Shown here: piece by piece, positions 15,695 to 23,191 of the stretch
Position numbering within the stretch: position 1 is the first letter of the stretch
Layout of the letters: each line of letters begins with the position of its first letter
DNA from: Silvibacterium sp.
Lineage (GTDB): Bacteria; Acidobacteriota; Terriglobia; Terriglobales; Acidobacteriaceae
DNA: 37,173 nucleotides
Assembly (NCBI GenBank): GCA_030037215.1
Contig: JASHRS010000293.1
Span: 1-37,173 of the forward strand
Direction of reading: 5' to 3'
Made by a program: the position numbers and the translations under genes
The notes under the pieces: model-generated
Databases searched by the model: none
Seen by the model: the letters and a program-made list of their open reading frames with translations, nothing else
Told to the model about the DNA's origin: nothing

Positions 15695-15732
15695 ACCGGC
15701 AACTGGATCGATAAGAAATTGAGGACATCTCG

Positions 15733-16602
15733 ATGACAGCTTCACTAAATACATCATTCGCAACACCCCTTCCGGATTCTGTCGCCAACATTGATGGACC
15801 GTATCAACTGCATAGCCTGGATCGTGCCATTTCGGTTCTTGAAGCATTGAGCGAGAGTGACTCCCCGCTAAGTCTGGCTGAAATATGCCAGCGCATGGGC
15901 CTGCACAAGAGCACGGCGCATCGGTCGCTCATGGTGCTGGAACGCAGCGCTCTGATCGAACGAACTCAGGATAATCGTTTTCGCCTTGGCCTCAAGCTTT
16001 ATGAGCTGGGTAATCGAGCTGTGGAACAGATCGACCTGCGCGCACGCATCCATCCGTTCTTTCGCCGGCTATCGATGCAAGTGAGCGAGACGGTACACCT
16101 GAGCGTTCTGCAGAAGACGAAGGTGGTTTACCTGGACAAAGTAGAACCGAACCGCAGAGTCTGCATGAGTTCGAAAATTGGTACCTCGAATCCTGTTTAT
16201 TGCACATCGATGGGCAAGGCGATGCTGGCGTTTCAAGCAGAAGAAACGATTGAGCAGATCATCGCAAAGATCAAGTTCACGCGTTATACACACAAAACTC
16301 TGTACACACGCGAGATGCTGCTAAAGGCCCTTGAGCGGGTGCGCCGTCGCGGCTATGCCATTGATGACGAGGAGATTGAATTGGGTGTTCGATGCATTGG
16401 AGCTCCGATTTTCAATGAAAATCACCGGGCAATTGCTGCGGTAAGCGTGTCCGGACCATCCTCACGCATCACTTCTCAGAGCTTACCGGCAATTGCAAAA
16501 CACTTGTTAAGTTGTTGCCGCGAAATCTCGGCGTCGCTTGGGATGCGAGCCAAAAAACGGCACCATGCAATTTCGCCGCTGTTGCGCCATTACGAAGGGT
16601 AG
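15733..16602 (+). CDS. IclR-family transcriptional regulator (uronate operon)
   Basis: 289 residues: an unstructured N-terminal 20 residues, a winged HTH (about residues 25-90, with LHKSTAHRSLMVLERSALI) and an IclR effector domain with YCTSMGKAMLAF, GYAIDDEEIELGVRC and VSVSGPSSRIT. GAGGA lies upstream of the ATG. It closes the kduD operon, 38 bp after the lyase-like gene, and converges with the secreted cupin gene (14 bp between stops). Several motifs are shared almost word for word with the regulator at 12476-13321, which suggests a duplication. Which of the two controls which operon cannot be told from sequence. Confidence 0.93.
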   Translation: MTASLNTSFATPLPDSVANIDGPYQLHSLDRAISVLEALSESDSPLSLAEICQRMGLHKSTAHRSLMVLERSALIERTQDNRFRLGLKLYELGNRAVEQIDLRARIHPFFRRLSMQVSETVHLSVLQKTKVVYLDKVEPNRRVCMSSKIGTSNPVYCTSMGKAMLAFQAEETIEQIIAKIKFTRYTHKTLYTREMLLKALERVRRRGYAIDDEEIELGVRCIGAPIFNENHRAIAAVSVSGPSSRITSQSLPAIAKHLLSCCREISASLGMRAKKRHHAISPLLRHYEG

Positions 16603-16616
16603 GATCTCCTCGATAC

Positions 16617-17084
16617 CTATCCTTCTCTTACTTTGATCACGATTGCGCCGAATACATCACCTGGCGCAAGCAGCAATTGGTGCGGTGTTCCAGCGGGGAT
16701 GTGAACGATGTCCCCTTTGACGATCGGTTGCAATTTGCCGTCCTGGATTCCGCTTCCTTTGGTTTCGCCATCATTGCCGGTCTTCGCATTCAGGACGGTT
16801 CCGCCTGTGACCAATCTTGCCTTGCCGCGAGTAACGATAAAGATGTCATCATAATGCGCATGTACTTCGGCTCCGCCACTGGCGTTGCGGACAGAAAGCT
16901 TGATTGCGTGTGTCTTGTAGTCGCCTAGTGTTGTGCCGCTGCTGCCGGTCGCTCGAGCGGCTGGAACAAGAGCAGAGATTTGAGACGCGACCTCGCTACC
17001 TGAAAAGACCTGTGCAGTACTTGGGGTTTGCGAAAAACAGGGAAAAGTGAGCGTTGCGATTGCCAATATAGGGATCAGTTTCAT
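16617..17084 (-). CDS. Secreted cupin-domain protein
   Basis: 155 residues beginning with a signal peptide (MKLIPILAIATLTFPCFSQ) and continuing as a single cupin. The first motif is AEVHAHYDDIFIVTRGKARLVTGG and the second is GDIVHIPAGTPHQLLLAPGD, giving histidines that can bind a metal. It is the last gene of the operon GH105-kduI-cupin, 25 bp after kduI. A periplasmic sugar-binding or isomerising job on unsaturated uronates would suit its neighbours, but single-cupin proteins vary widely and nothing in the sequence fixes the substrate. Confidence 0.83.
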   Translation of the reverse strand: MKLIPILAIATLTFPCFSQTPSTAQVFSGSEVASQISALVPAARATGSSGTTLGDYKTHAIKLSVRNASGGAEVHAHYDDIFIVTRGKARLVTGGTVLNAKTGNDGETKGSGIQDGKLQPIVKGDIVHIPAGTPHQLLLAPGDVFGAIVIKVREG

Positions 17085-17109
17085 CGGGCCTCCCGGAGAT
17101 TAAGTCGCC

Positions 17110-17940
17110 TCAGCGAATGATACTGAGTGGAACAGGGTTCATGTCGTCGTAGTTCTGATTCTCTCCACCCATGCCCCAGCAGAAGCTATAAGCTTGCGTG
17201 CCCATTCCGGCATGGATCGACCATCCCGGAGAGACAACGACGTCGCGGTTCTTCATCACGATATGACGCGTTTCTTCGGCAGGCCCCATAAGGTGAAAGA
17301 CCCGGGCCTCCTCCGGAAGATTGAAATACATATAAACTTCCGAACGACGCATATGAGTGTGAGCCGGCATGGTATTCCACGCGCTTCCCGGATGAAGATG
17401 CGTTACACCCATAACCAGCTGACAACTTCGCGCTCCATCAAGATGAATGTATTTGCAAACGGTGCGGCGGTTGCAGGTCTCTGCGGTTCCTAATTCGACA
17501 GGGCTGGCGTCTTCTTTACGGACAAGCGTCGTGGGGTACGTGGCGTGTGCCGGATAACTGAGCAGATAGAAAATTGCCGGTGAACCTGGATCGTCTGATT
17601 CGAATGTAATATCTTTTGAGCCTCGTCCTATATACAGGCAATCGCAATTTCGAAGACGATGGCTGGCACCATCAACGCGAATGGCGCCGTTGCCGCCGAT
17701 GTTTAGTACCCCCAGCTCACGTCGCTCGGTAAAGTAGTTCGCGCGCAACACTTCGTCTGCGCCAAGCACAATCGGGGATTTCAATGGCGCCGCCATACCA
17801 ACTACAGCGCGATCAAGGTCAACATATGCCTGACGGAGAGATCCGGGTTCATAGAGTGTGTCAACCAGAAACGACTCTCGAATCTGCGCGGTTGTCATTG
17901 TTGGGTAGCGTACCGGATCGGCCATCAAGTAGGTCTTCAT
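17110..17940 (-). CDS. kduI: 5-keto-4-deoxyuronate isomerase (KduI)
   Basis: 276 residues, the usual KduI length, matching the family along its course: FTERRELGVLNIGGNGAI, NTMPAHTHMRRSEVYMYFN, HLMGPAEETRHIVM, SPGWSIHAGMGT and WGMGGENQNYDDM. The HTHMRRSE region supplies the metal-binding His/Glu set of this double-cupin isomerase. It converts 5-keto-4-deoxyuronate to 3-deoxy-D-glycero-2,5-hexodiulosonate, the KduD substrate. I chose ATG 17940 because AAGGA lies seven bases upstream. The ATG at 17961 has only a poorly placed GAGAG. It lies 45 bp after the GH105 gene and 25 bp before the cupin gene. kduI and kduD are therefore in different, facing operons. Confidence 0.95.
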   Translation of the reverse strand: MKTYLMADPVRYPTMTTAQIRESFLVDTLYEPGSLRQAYVDLDRAVVGMAAPLKSPIVLGADEVLRANYFTERRELGVLNIGGNGAIRVDGASHRLRNCDCLYIGRGSKDITFESDDPGSPAIFYLLSYPAHATYPTTLVRKEDASPVELGTAETCNRRTVCKYIHLDGARSCQLVMGVTHLHPGSAWNTMPAHTHMRRSEVYMYFNLPEEARVFHLMGPAEETRHIVMKNRDVVVSPGWSIHAGMGTQAYSFCWGMGGENQNYDDMNPVPLSIIR

Positions 17941-17985
17941 GTTTGATTCCTTATTAGGCATCTCTCGTGCATCATATTCAGGCTC

Positions 17986-19956
17986 TCAGTCATCGTTGGG
18001 CTGCGGTACGGTCGTCACGGACGATTGCTTCAGGAGCCAATCAACGAACTCTTTTCCGCCCCCGAAGTTGTCCTGCACAGGCCGAACCTTGCGATGGTCG
18101 GTATATTCGTTGTAGAGCCATGGATCCACAACGGCAAACACGATGCCTTTCCCGTACTTAGCCGTGGCCATCACGATGCCTTCCTTGTCAGTCAATAGTG
18201 GCACAGCAGGAGATTTCAGTGATATTCCGCATGTGTCTTTCATGTAGAGGGTATGAGAGTTGTAAAAAACAGGACCGCCGCGCGTAACCGAAATATATCC
18301 CGGCGTGAACTCATCGTCGATAATGTGGTGCTTCAGCACATCATCGAAGTGAATTCCGAAGCGATCTGCAATCAGGTTCAGGTGCTTGATATCGGCATTG
18401 CCTGGATCGTTTTCCATCAAGACGAGAACTCCGCCTCGTCTCACCCATTCAGCTACCTGCTTAGCATCCTGAGGCTGGACATAGTGAGGATGGGGATTCC
18501 TGGCAGGAATATCTGGCGACACGATGATATAAAACTGCGCATGACTTAGCCGGATCAATGTAGGAGCCTGATATAGCGTATCGAGCGACGCCCCATGGCT
18601 TTTGAACATGTGTCCGAATAAAGAAAACCCGCTGTTGCTGTAATCATTCCACTTGTAATGGAAATATTCTTCCTGGCCAGCCGCATTCTCTCGCTGCTGG
18701 CTGTTGAACCAGGCGTCAAGTAAAACGGTCTTGCCGAGGGCAGACGTTGCTTCAGGAGCAAGTTCCATCTCTGTGCTCGCCAGTAGGAATGCGCCGATAC
18801 CTTTGGGGTCGTTGTTCACTACTGGTGAGCCGACATAATAGCTATATGAGTCGTCATGATTGCTGCTGAGACCAATTGCTTTCACGGTATCGGTTATCGT
18901 GATCGAGCCATTCGCATCCGCCTGCACAAAATGAGTCAGAATGCCGTGCCAGGCCTTTGCTGCATTCTGAGAATAGCCTGGCGGCAGATATCCTAGCCGC
19001 ACACCTCTCTGCAGCGCATACGTGAACATGCACGCGGCCGAAGATTCAAAATAGTTTCCCGGTTCTCCCGGCTTGTCGAGAACCTGATACCAAAGGCCGG
19101 TGTTTTTGTCCTGATAACGCACAACAGCCGCGGCTGTGCGATTCAGAATTGCCAGTAGCGTCGCGCGGCCGGGGTCATCTTTGGAGTAGTAGGGAATCGT
19201 GTCCACCAGCGCCATCATGTACCAGCCCATACCGCGCGCCCAGAAAGTGTGCGAGGTACCGGTGACCTTGTCTGCCCAGAGCTGTTGCCGTGGCTCGTCC
19301 CATCCGTGGTAAAGCAAGCCGGTCTGCGGAGAGCGGGCGTGCTGCTCCATCAGCGTAAATTGCTTCGTAATATCGGCAAAGTCCTGTGGCTCATGAAATA
19401 TCGAAGCATACTCTGCATAGAAAGGCTCGGCCATATAAAGGCCATCGAGCCACATTTGATTAGGATAGATTTGCTTGTGCCAGAAACCTCCGGAAGCATT
19501 GCGAGGTTGCGTCGAGAGTTGCTTCCGGAGAAGCACTGCCGCCTTGTAATACTTCGCGTCCTGTGTAACTTGATAGAGAAGCAACAGTTGGCGACCGAGC
19601 GCGATGTTGTCGAGAGAATTTGCCGCAGGATCATAAGTGGGGATGGAGCCGTCCGGTGCGACCAGCTGATCAATGGCTTCTTTCGAGTACTGGTAATATG
19701 CGCCGTCAGCGGAGTTGTACCATACGGCGTCTATCCCGTTCAAAAGGGTGCCGAGTTCATAATTCCATGCCCACTTTGCGCCCGGTGTAACGAAGCGGCC
19801 TTCAGGCCATCGTTGAATCGTCGAGTTCGCAACGCGCTGGGACCAGGGCAGTTGCTGCGCCAGCGCTGAGGAACCGCAGACGAGCCAAAAAATGACGGGA
19901 ACTGCGCAGTGTCTTAGCATTGTGAAATTCGGCGTACGAAGATTACTTATAGCCAT
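17986..19956 (-). CDS. GH105 (GH88/105 clan) unsaturated glycuronyl/rhamnogalacturonyl hydrolase with C-terminal GATase-like domain
   Basis: 656 residues. A signal peptide spans about residues 13-34 (ending SSALAQ). The GH105/GH88 alpha-barrel (about 40-400) shows SLDNIALGRQLL with Asp116 and MWLDGLYMAEPF with Asp171; their spacing of 55 equals that of the catalytic Asp88/Asp143 of YteR. GTSHTFWARGMGWYMMAL and GNYFESSAACMF are further landmarks. These enzymes remove the 4,5-unsaturated uronic acid from lyase-made oligosaccharides by hydration of the double bond. After residue 410 comes a domain of about 240 residues (FYIIVSPDIP, VAEWVRRGGVLVLMENDPGN, YGKGIVFAVVDPWLYNEY) resembling class-I glutamine-amidotransferase-like/ThuA folds. 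Its role is unknown. ATG 19956 has AAGGA upstream. It is first in the operon with kduI and the cupin. Confidence 0.92.
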   Translation of the reverse strand: MAISNLRTPNFTMLRHCAVPVIFWLVCGSSALAQQLPWSQRVANSTIQRWPEGRFVTPGAKWAWNYELGTLLNGIDAVWYNSADGAYYQYSKEAIDQLVAPDGSIPTYDPAANSLDNIALGRQLLLLYQVTQDAKYYKAAVLLRKQLSTQPRNASGGFWHKQIYPNQMWLDGLYMAEPFYAEYASIFHEPQDFADITKQFTLMEQHARSPQTGLLYHGWDEPRQQLWADKVTGTSHTFWARGMGWYMMALVDTIPYYSKDDPGRATLLAILNRTAAAVVRYQDKNTGLWYQVLDKPGEPGNYFESSAACMFTYALQRGVRLGYLPPGYSQNAAKAWHGILTHFVQADANGSITITDTVKAIGLSSNHDDSYSYYVGSPVVNNDPKGIGAFLLASTEMELAPEATSALGKTVLLDAWFNSQQRENAAGQEEYFHYKWNDYSNSGFSLFGHMFKSHGASLDTLYQAPTLIRLSHAQFYIIVSPDIPARNPHPHYVQPQDAKQVAEWVRRGGVLVLMENDPGNADIKHLNLIADRFGIHFDDVLKHHIIDDEFTPGYISVTRGGPVFYNSHTLYMKDTCGISLKSPAVPLLTDKEGIVMATAKYGKGIVFAVVDPWLYNEYTDHRKVRPVQDNFGGGKEFVDWLLKQSSVTTVPQPNDD

Positions 19957-20208
19957 CTTGTCCTTGCATTGGCAGATTCAGGGAATCGAGCCCGAGAACT
20001 CTGCGACCTCTTGTGTATCAGATATAGTGTGCGGATGTCTCTGCATTCCTGCGTCAATTGTCCCGCTATATGGGATTAGTGCTAGCTTTTTAGAGCGATC
20101 ATGCGCCATTCGATGAATCACCCAGGATCACTCTTACAATGCGACTCCTGTGCCCTCTACAGGCATCCACTTTTGTGGCAGCAATAATTCCGCATTTCAA
20201 TGCGATTC

Positions 20209-20445
20209 TTAATGTAGGAGATCGTCCCATATAGAGGGACGCCATTCCATAACTTCCTTGACACCATTTACGGCAGATTGAAAAAATCGCGATCGGAAGT
20301 TGAGAAGCACTTGAGTGAGTCCGTCAATGGATGCATCCCTTTTCCGAGATTTCACGATATACGAACGTGTGAAGTCCCAGTTCCGCGGTGAGGCAACAAA
20401 CGTTTTCAACTTAGTCAACCTGAGCAATTCAGGATCAACGCTCAA
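20209..20445 (-). CDS. Possible small hypothetical protein (78 residues)
   Basis: A leftward frame from TTG 20445 to TAA 20209. The main support is a well-formed AAAGGAG nine bases upstream of the start. The product is basic in the middle (VKSRKRDAS) with a hydrophilic composition, and shows no signal peptide, membrane segment or domain that I recognise. It could be a real small gene, the remnant of a longer one, or chance. Codon bias could not be tested here. Confidence 0.3.
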   Translation of the reverse strand: MSVDPELLRLTKLKTFVASPRNWDFTRSYIVKSRKRDASIDGLTQVLLNFRSRFFQSAVNGVKEVMEWRPSIWDDLLH

Positions 20446-20533
20446 TAGTTAAAGCTCCTTTGGCGTTATCACGGGAGCTTCAAGTATGCGCGTTATACAG
20501 GTAGGCGGGCGTTTGCTGTTTTAAGCAGAATAT

Positions 20534-20562
20534 TTCCCGGGCTCCCGTTTGGAGTCCGGGAA
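20534..20562 (-). terminator. Strong hairpin downstream of the two-helix membrane protein gene
   Basis: TTCCCGGGCTCC (20534-20545) pairs with GGAGTCCGGGAA (20551-20562) over twelve base pairs including one G-T, with a CGTTT loop. It lies 59 bp past the stop of the leftward gene at 20621-21262. No T-run follows on either strand, so it may act as a 3'-end stabiliser or a weak terminator. Confidence 0.5.
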
Positions 20563-20620
20563 TGCTATAGAGTCTTCCGGCATGGAGTCAATCAACCTGA
20601 GCGGCCTTGGAAAACGCTGC

Positions 20621-21262
20621 TCAGTTCCACGTCCCAGTACCCAGGAAGTCTCCAGTCGCGGAGTCATGCTCTCGTGAGATGTAAACTTCCCGGACCTCTA
20701 GATAAAGGACGGGGATGCCGGATTCGGAGGCTAGTATTTCCAGAGGGCGATCCAACAGGGTTTCAACCTCGACGCGTGTTGGCACGCCTGTACTCAGCGT
20801 GTAGTTGTTAGCAAGTGCACCGTGTACATAGGTGTGAAGCCGTTCCCGCACTGGGGCAGTCTGTTGCGTTGACGGGTAAAAAAACAGTAGTTCTACGCAA
20901 AGAACCTCTCCATCATTACGGAATACTTTGAATGTGCATGAATCGGGAGGGACGTTCAGTGGGTGGCGCCAGACATCCGCGAGCTGCTGAATATACCTGG
21001 ACAGCGGATCATTGGGCCGCAGGAACCAGGCAAGAAAGGCTAATGTGGCCGGGATAATCGCAATAGCCGCGAAAATCGTCACGACGGCAGCGGTCGGATT
21101 CAGAACGGATGTAGATACCAGAATCCCAAAAATGAGCGCGATAAAGACTGCATAGAGGATCCCGCAGGTTCCGTAGATAGCCGCAGTTGTCAACGGGCTC
21201 AAATACTTTTCAATCCTCTGGGCTTTATCCAGATAGGCTTGCGGAGGGTTCTGCCGTCTCAT
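20621..21262 (-). CDS. Hypothetical membrane protein with two transmembrane helices
   Basis: 213 residues of no family I recognise. A short cytoplasmic lead (about 30 residues) is followed by two hydrophobic helices, near residues 30-55 (YGTCGILYAVFIALIFGILV) and 58-82 (TAAVVTIFAAIAIIPATLAF), and then a soluble domain of about 125 residues with alternating beta-strand-like stretches (TFKVFRNDGEVLCVELLFFY, IPVLYLEVREVYI). The start ATG is well supported by GGAGG five bases upstream. It stands alone, with 337 bp before it and a hairpin after it. It could be an envelope or assembly protein, but no function is proposed. Confidence 0.8.
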   Translation of the reverse strand: MRRQNPPQAYLDKAQRIEKYLSPLTTAAIYGTCGILYAVFIALIFGILVSTSVLNPTAAVVTIFAAIAIIPATLAFLAWFLRPNDPLSRYIQQLADVWRHPLNVPPDSCTFKVFRNDGEVLCVELLFFYPSTQQTAPVRERLHTYVHGALANNYTLSTGVPTRVEVETLLDRPLEILASESGIPVLYLEVREVYISREHDSATGDFLGTGTWN

Positions 21263-21599
21263 TGTTTCCTCCTTCCGGTTGTTATGGAGGTAAAAAACAG
21301 ACAGGGATCATTATCAGATGGGAGGCTGTGTAATAGTTCAGTCAATCCGGAAATTATAGGCATATCGGCATACTCACGCAGACGGTCAAGCATCGGCGGG
21401 GGAAATATCAGGGGAATTCTCGAGGGAAGTCGGAGGGGAGAAAACCGACTGTAGTGTAGCAGTGGTTTCTTGTTGTGTCTATTGCAAACCAGTGGGCTTG
21501 AAATGCTATTGGAAACGGCCAGCTTAAGCATTATAACCAGCCTGTTTTCAACAAAATGATGTGCTCGCTCCCGCTTGAAATGATCTTTTCAGGCGATCT
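21263..21599. other. 337-bp intergenic region between uppS and the membrane protein gene
   Basis: No convincing gene. The leftward strand carries a TATAAT (21353-21358) that could serve the downstream membrane-protein gene, though no matching -35 is evident. CTTGAAA-TGATCT-TTTCAGG just past the uppS stop can form a seven-pair hairpin (one G-T) without a T-run. A 90-residue leftward frame across the region has no RBS and unlikely composition. Confidence 0.4.
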
Positions 21600-22445
21600 T
21601 TATCGCGGGACCAGAGTAGTGTTGTTTGCCGGTAGCGAGGCGATGTCGTCGGATTCCGTTCCGTCGCCGAGTCCGCCATAGCGGCGTTCACGGCGCTGGT
21701 AATCCTCGATGGCTTCGAGCATATGAATGCCGCGGAAGTCTGGCCAGAGGCGATCAGTGACGAAGATTTCCGCGTAGGCGATCTGCCACAGCAGGAAATT
21801 GGAGATACGCATCTCTCCTGATGTACGGATAAGCAGGTCGGGATCAGGCATGTGCGCCGTGTAAAGATGCCGCTGGATATCCTGTTCGGTAAGGTCTTCG
21901 AGGCGCAGTTCTTCGCGAGCAATCTCCGCATGCAGTGCCTTGAAGGCGTCTAACAGCTCCGAGCGTGAGCCATAGTTGAGTGCAAGCGTAAGGACCGTCC
22001 CTGTATTGTGCTTCGTAGCATCAGCAGCCCAATCCATGCGCTCCCGGACATCTTCTTCAAGTTCGTGCGTCCGTCCTATGTACTGTATGCGAACGTTATT
22101 GTCGTTCATGCGCTGCACATTGTTGGTAAGGTAGGTTCGCAGCAGGCGCATGAGAAAACTGATTTCAGACTTGGGCCGCTTAAGGTTGTTCTCCAGCGAA
22201 AAAGCATAAAGGGTAAGCCAGGGAAGCCCGATGCGCGAGGCTGCCTCAACTACATATTGCACCGATTCGGCGCCTTGCTGGTGGCCCAGAAAACGCTTGA
22301 GGCTCCGCTTACCGGCCCAACGGCCGTTGCCGTCCATAATTATGGCGACGTGTTTGGGTATACGCTCCGGATCAAGACGGCGATAGATTGCCAACTGGTC
22401 CGGCGGCAACTCGTGAACGCGGCTGAAGCTGATGGGTGACGGCAT
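21600..22445 (-). CDS. uppS: Isoprenyl transferase / undecaprenyl diphosphate synthase
   Basis: 281 residues of the cis-prenyltransferase family. IIMDGNGRWA with Asp38 is the first conserved region, where the Asp binds Mg2+ and the allylic diphosphate. Other landmarks are GHQQGAESV, LTLYAFSLENNLKRP, LALNYGSRSELLDA, DLLIRTSGEMRISNFLLWQIAYAE and LWPDF. It makes undecaprenyl diphosphate, the lipid carrier for peptidoglycan and O-antigen units. It is somewhat longer than the usual 240-260 residues because of a short N-terminal lead and a C-terminal tail (YGGLGDGTESDD...). The usual partners cdsA and dxr are not adjacent. It lies 51 bp after the flavin-reductase-like gene on the same strand and may be co-transcribed. 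Confidence 0.96.
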   Translation of the reverse strand: MPSPISFSRVHELPPDQLAIYRRLDPERIPKHVAIIMDGNGRWAGKRSLKRFLGHQQGAESVQYVVEAASRIGLPWLTLYAFSLENNLKRPKSEISFLMRLLRTYLTNNVQRMNDNNVRIQYIGRTHELEEDVRERMDWAADATKHNTGTVLTLALNYGSRSELLDAFKALHAEIAREELRLEDLTEQDIQRHLYTAHMPDPDLLIRTSGEMRISNFLLWQIAYAEIFVTDRLWPDFRGIHMLEAIEDYQRRERRYGGLGDGTESDDIASLPANNTTLVPR

Positions 22446-22496
22446 GACTCTAATCCGACCCTAGCACGGCGGCATGGGCAGTCGCAATGCTAATGG

Positions 22497-23111
22497 TCAT
22501 TTGGGGCGAACAAGGTCGAAAAGATCGCGTGTGCGGGTATAGGTGGGACCACCCATGCGTCCGACGGCCTTTAGCTTGTCAGGATTGATTTTATAGCCAT
22601 CGACGACAGCCTCATCAACATGGAAGCAGAGCACATCGCCGAAGATAATGGTGTTCGCAGCACCTGCCGCATTGCTGATGGGGAGGGTCTGGCGGAGCCG
22701 GCACTCCATATGCACATGACTTTCGGCGACGCGCGGCGGCTGAACCAGATCGCTCGCCATGGGTGTGAGGCCTGACAGCATGAATTCATCGACCTCAGGT
22801 GGCACTTCAGCGGCCGTCAGATTCATCTTCTCGACGAACTCTTCGGAAATGATGTTCACGACGAATTCTTTGGTTGCGAGGATATTAGTTAGCGTATCCT
22901 TTGCGGGCGATGGACCAGAGCGGTGAGCCGAGACGAAGCAGATCACAGGCGGGTCTGCAGAGCATGCCATGAAATAGCTGAAAGGTGCGAGGTTGCGAAT
23001 TCCACGCGCATCAAGACTTGAGACGAAAGCAATTGGCCTCGGCACAACCATGCCGATCATGAGCTTGTACAGATCGGCTGGCGCATCCTTTCCCGGTTCG
23101 AAATAAAGCAT
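22497..23111 (-). CDS. Flavin reductase / FMN-binding split-barrel family protein
   Basis: 204 residues of the flavin-reductase-like FMN-binding family (DIM6/NTAB type). Family traits are MVVPRPIAFVSSLDARGIRNLAPFSYF near the N-terminus, VICFVSAHRSGPSPAKDTLTNI, FVVNIISEEFVEKMN and the later FGDVLCFHVDE with a C-terminal AVGRMGGPTYTRTRDLF. Such proteins bind FMN and often act as flavin or styrene-monooxygenase-type reductases, but many have no known substrate. I chose ATG 23111 because AGGAC lies seven bases upstream and the product begins at the family start; a longer frame opens at 23147. It may be in one transcript with uppS. Confidence 0.88.
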   Translation of the reverse strand: MLYFEPGKDAPADLYKLMIGMVVPRPIAFVSSLDARGIRNLAPFSYFMACSADPPVICFVSAHRSGPSPAKDTLTNILATKEFVVNIISEEFVEKMNLTAAEVPPEVDEFMLSGLTPMASDLVQPPRVAESHVHMECRLRQTLPISNAAGAANTIIFGDVLCFHVDEAVVDGYKINPDKLKAVGRMGGPTYTRTRDLFDLVRPK

Positions 23112-23191
23112 GCAGTGTCCTGTAAGAAAAAGGCCGTATGAAGACACCTACGCCCTATCTCAAGTTTACAGGGCAGTCCAGCGAGACAAAC

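Larger units (their letters stand above)
19957..20620. promoter_or_regulatory. 664-bp sparsely coding region upstream of the GH105 operon
   Basis: No recognised gene lies here. It must carry the promoter of the GH105-kduI-cupin operon near its left end. It also holds a perfect inverted repeat CGCATT-TC-AATGCG (20191-20204), a TCCC-GCTATAT-GGGA repeat near 20067-20081, one weak ORF (20209-20445) and a strong hairpin (20534-20562). The CGCA/TGCG core recalls the palindrome ahead of kduD, but the spacers differ. Confidence 0.4.

Noticed and set aside
12476-19956. Complete ABC transporter in the carbohydrate loci.
   Set aside because: Only a binding-protein homologue is present; no permease or ATPase gene with Walker motifs was found in any frame.
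19970-20030. tRNA-like 3' half on the minus strand (AGAGGTCGCAG followed by GGGCTCGATTCCC and TGCCA).
   Set aside because: The T-loop begins CTCGATT instead of TTCGATT, one pair of the T-stem does not match, the distance to CCA is too short for an acceptor stem, and no D-arm or anticodon arm is found upstream.
21259-21531. A 90-residue leftward frame between uppS and the two-helix membrane protein gene.
   Set aside because: No RBS, it overlaps the start and RBS of the real gene, and its Ser/Pro/Leu-rich product has no domain.
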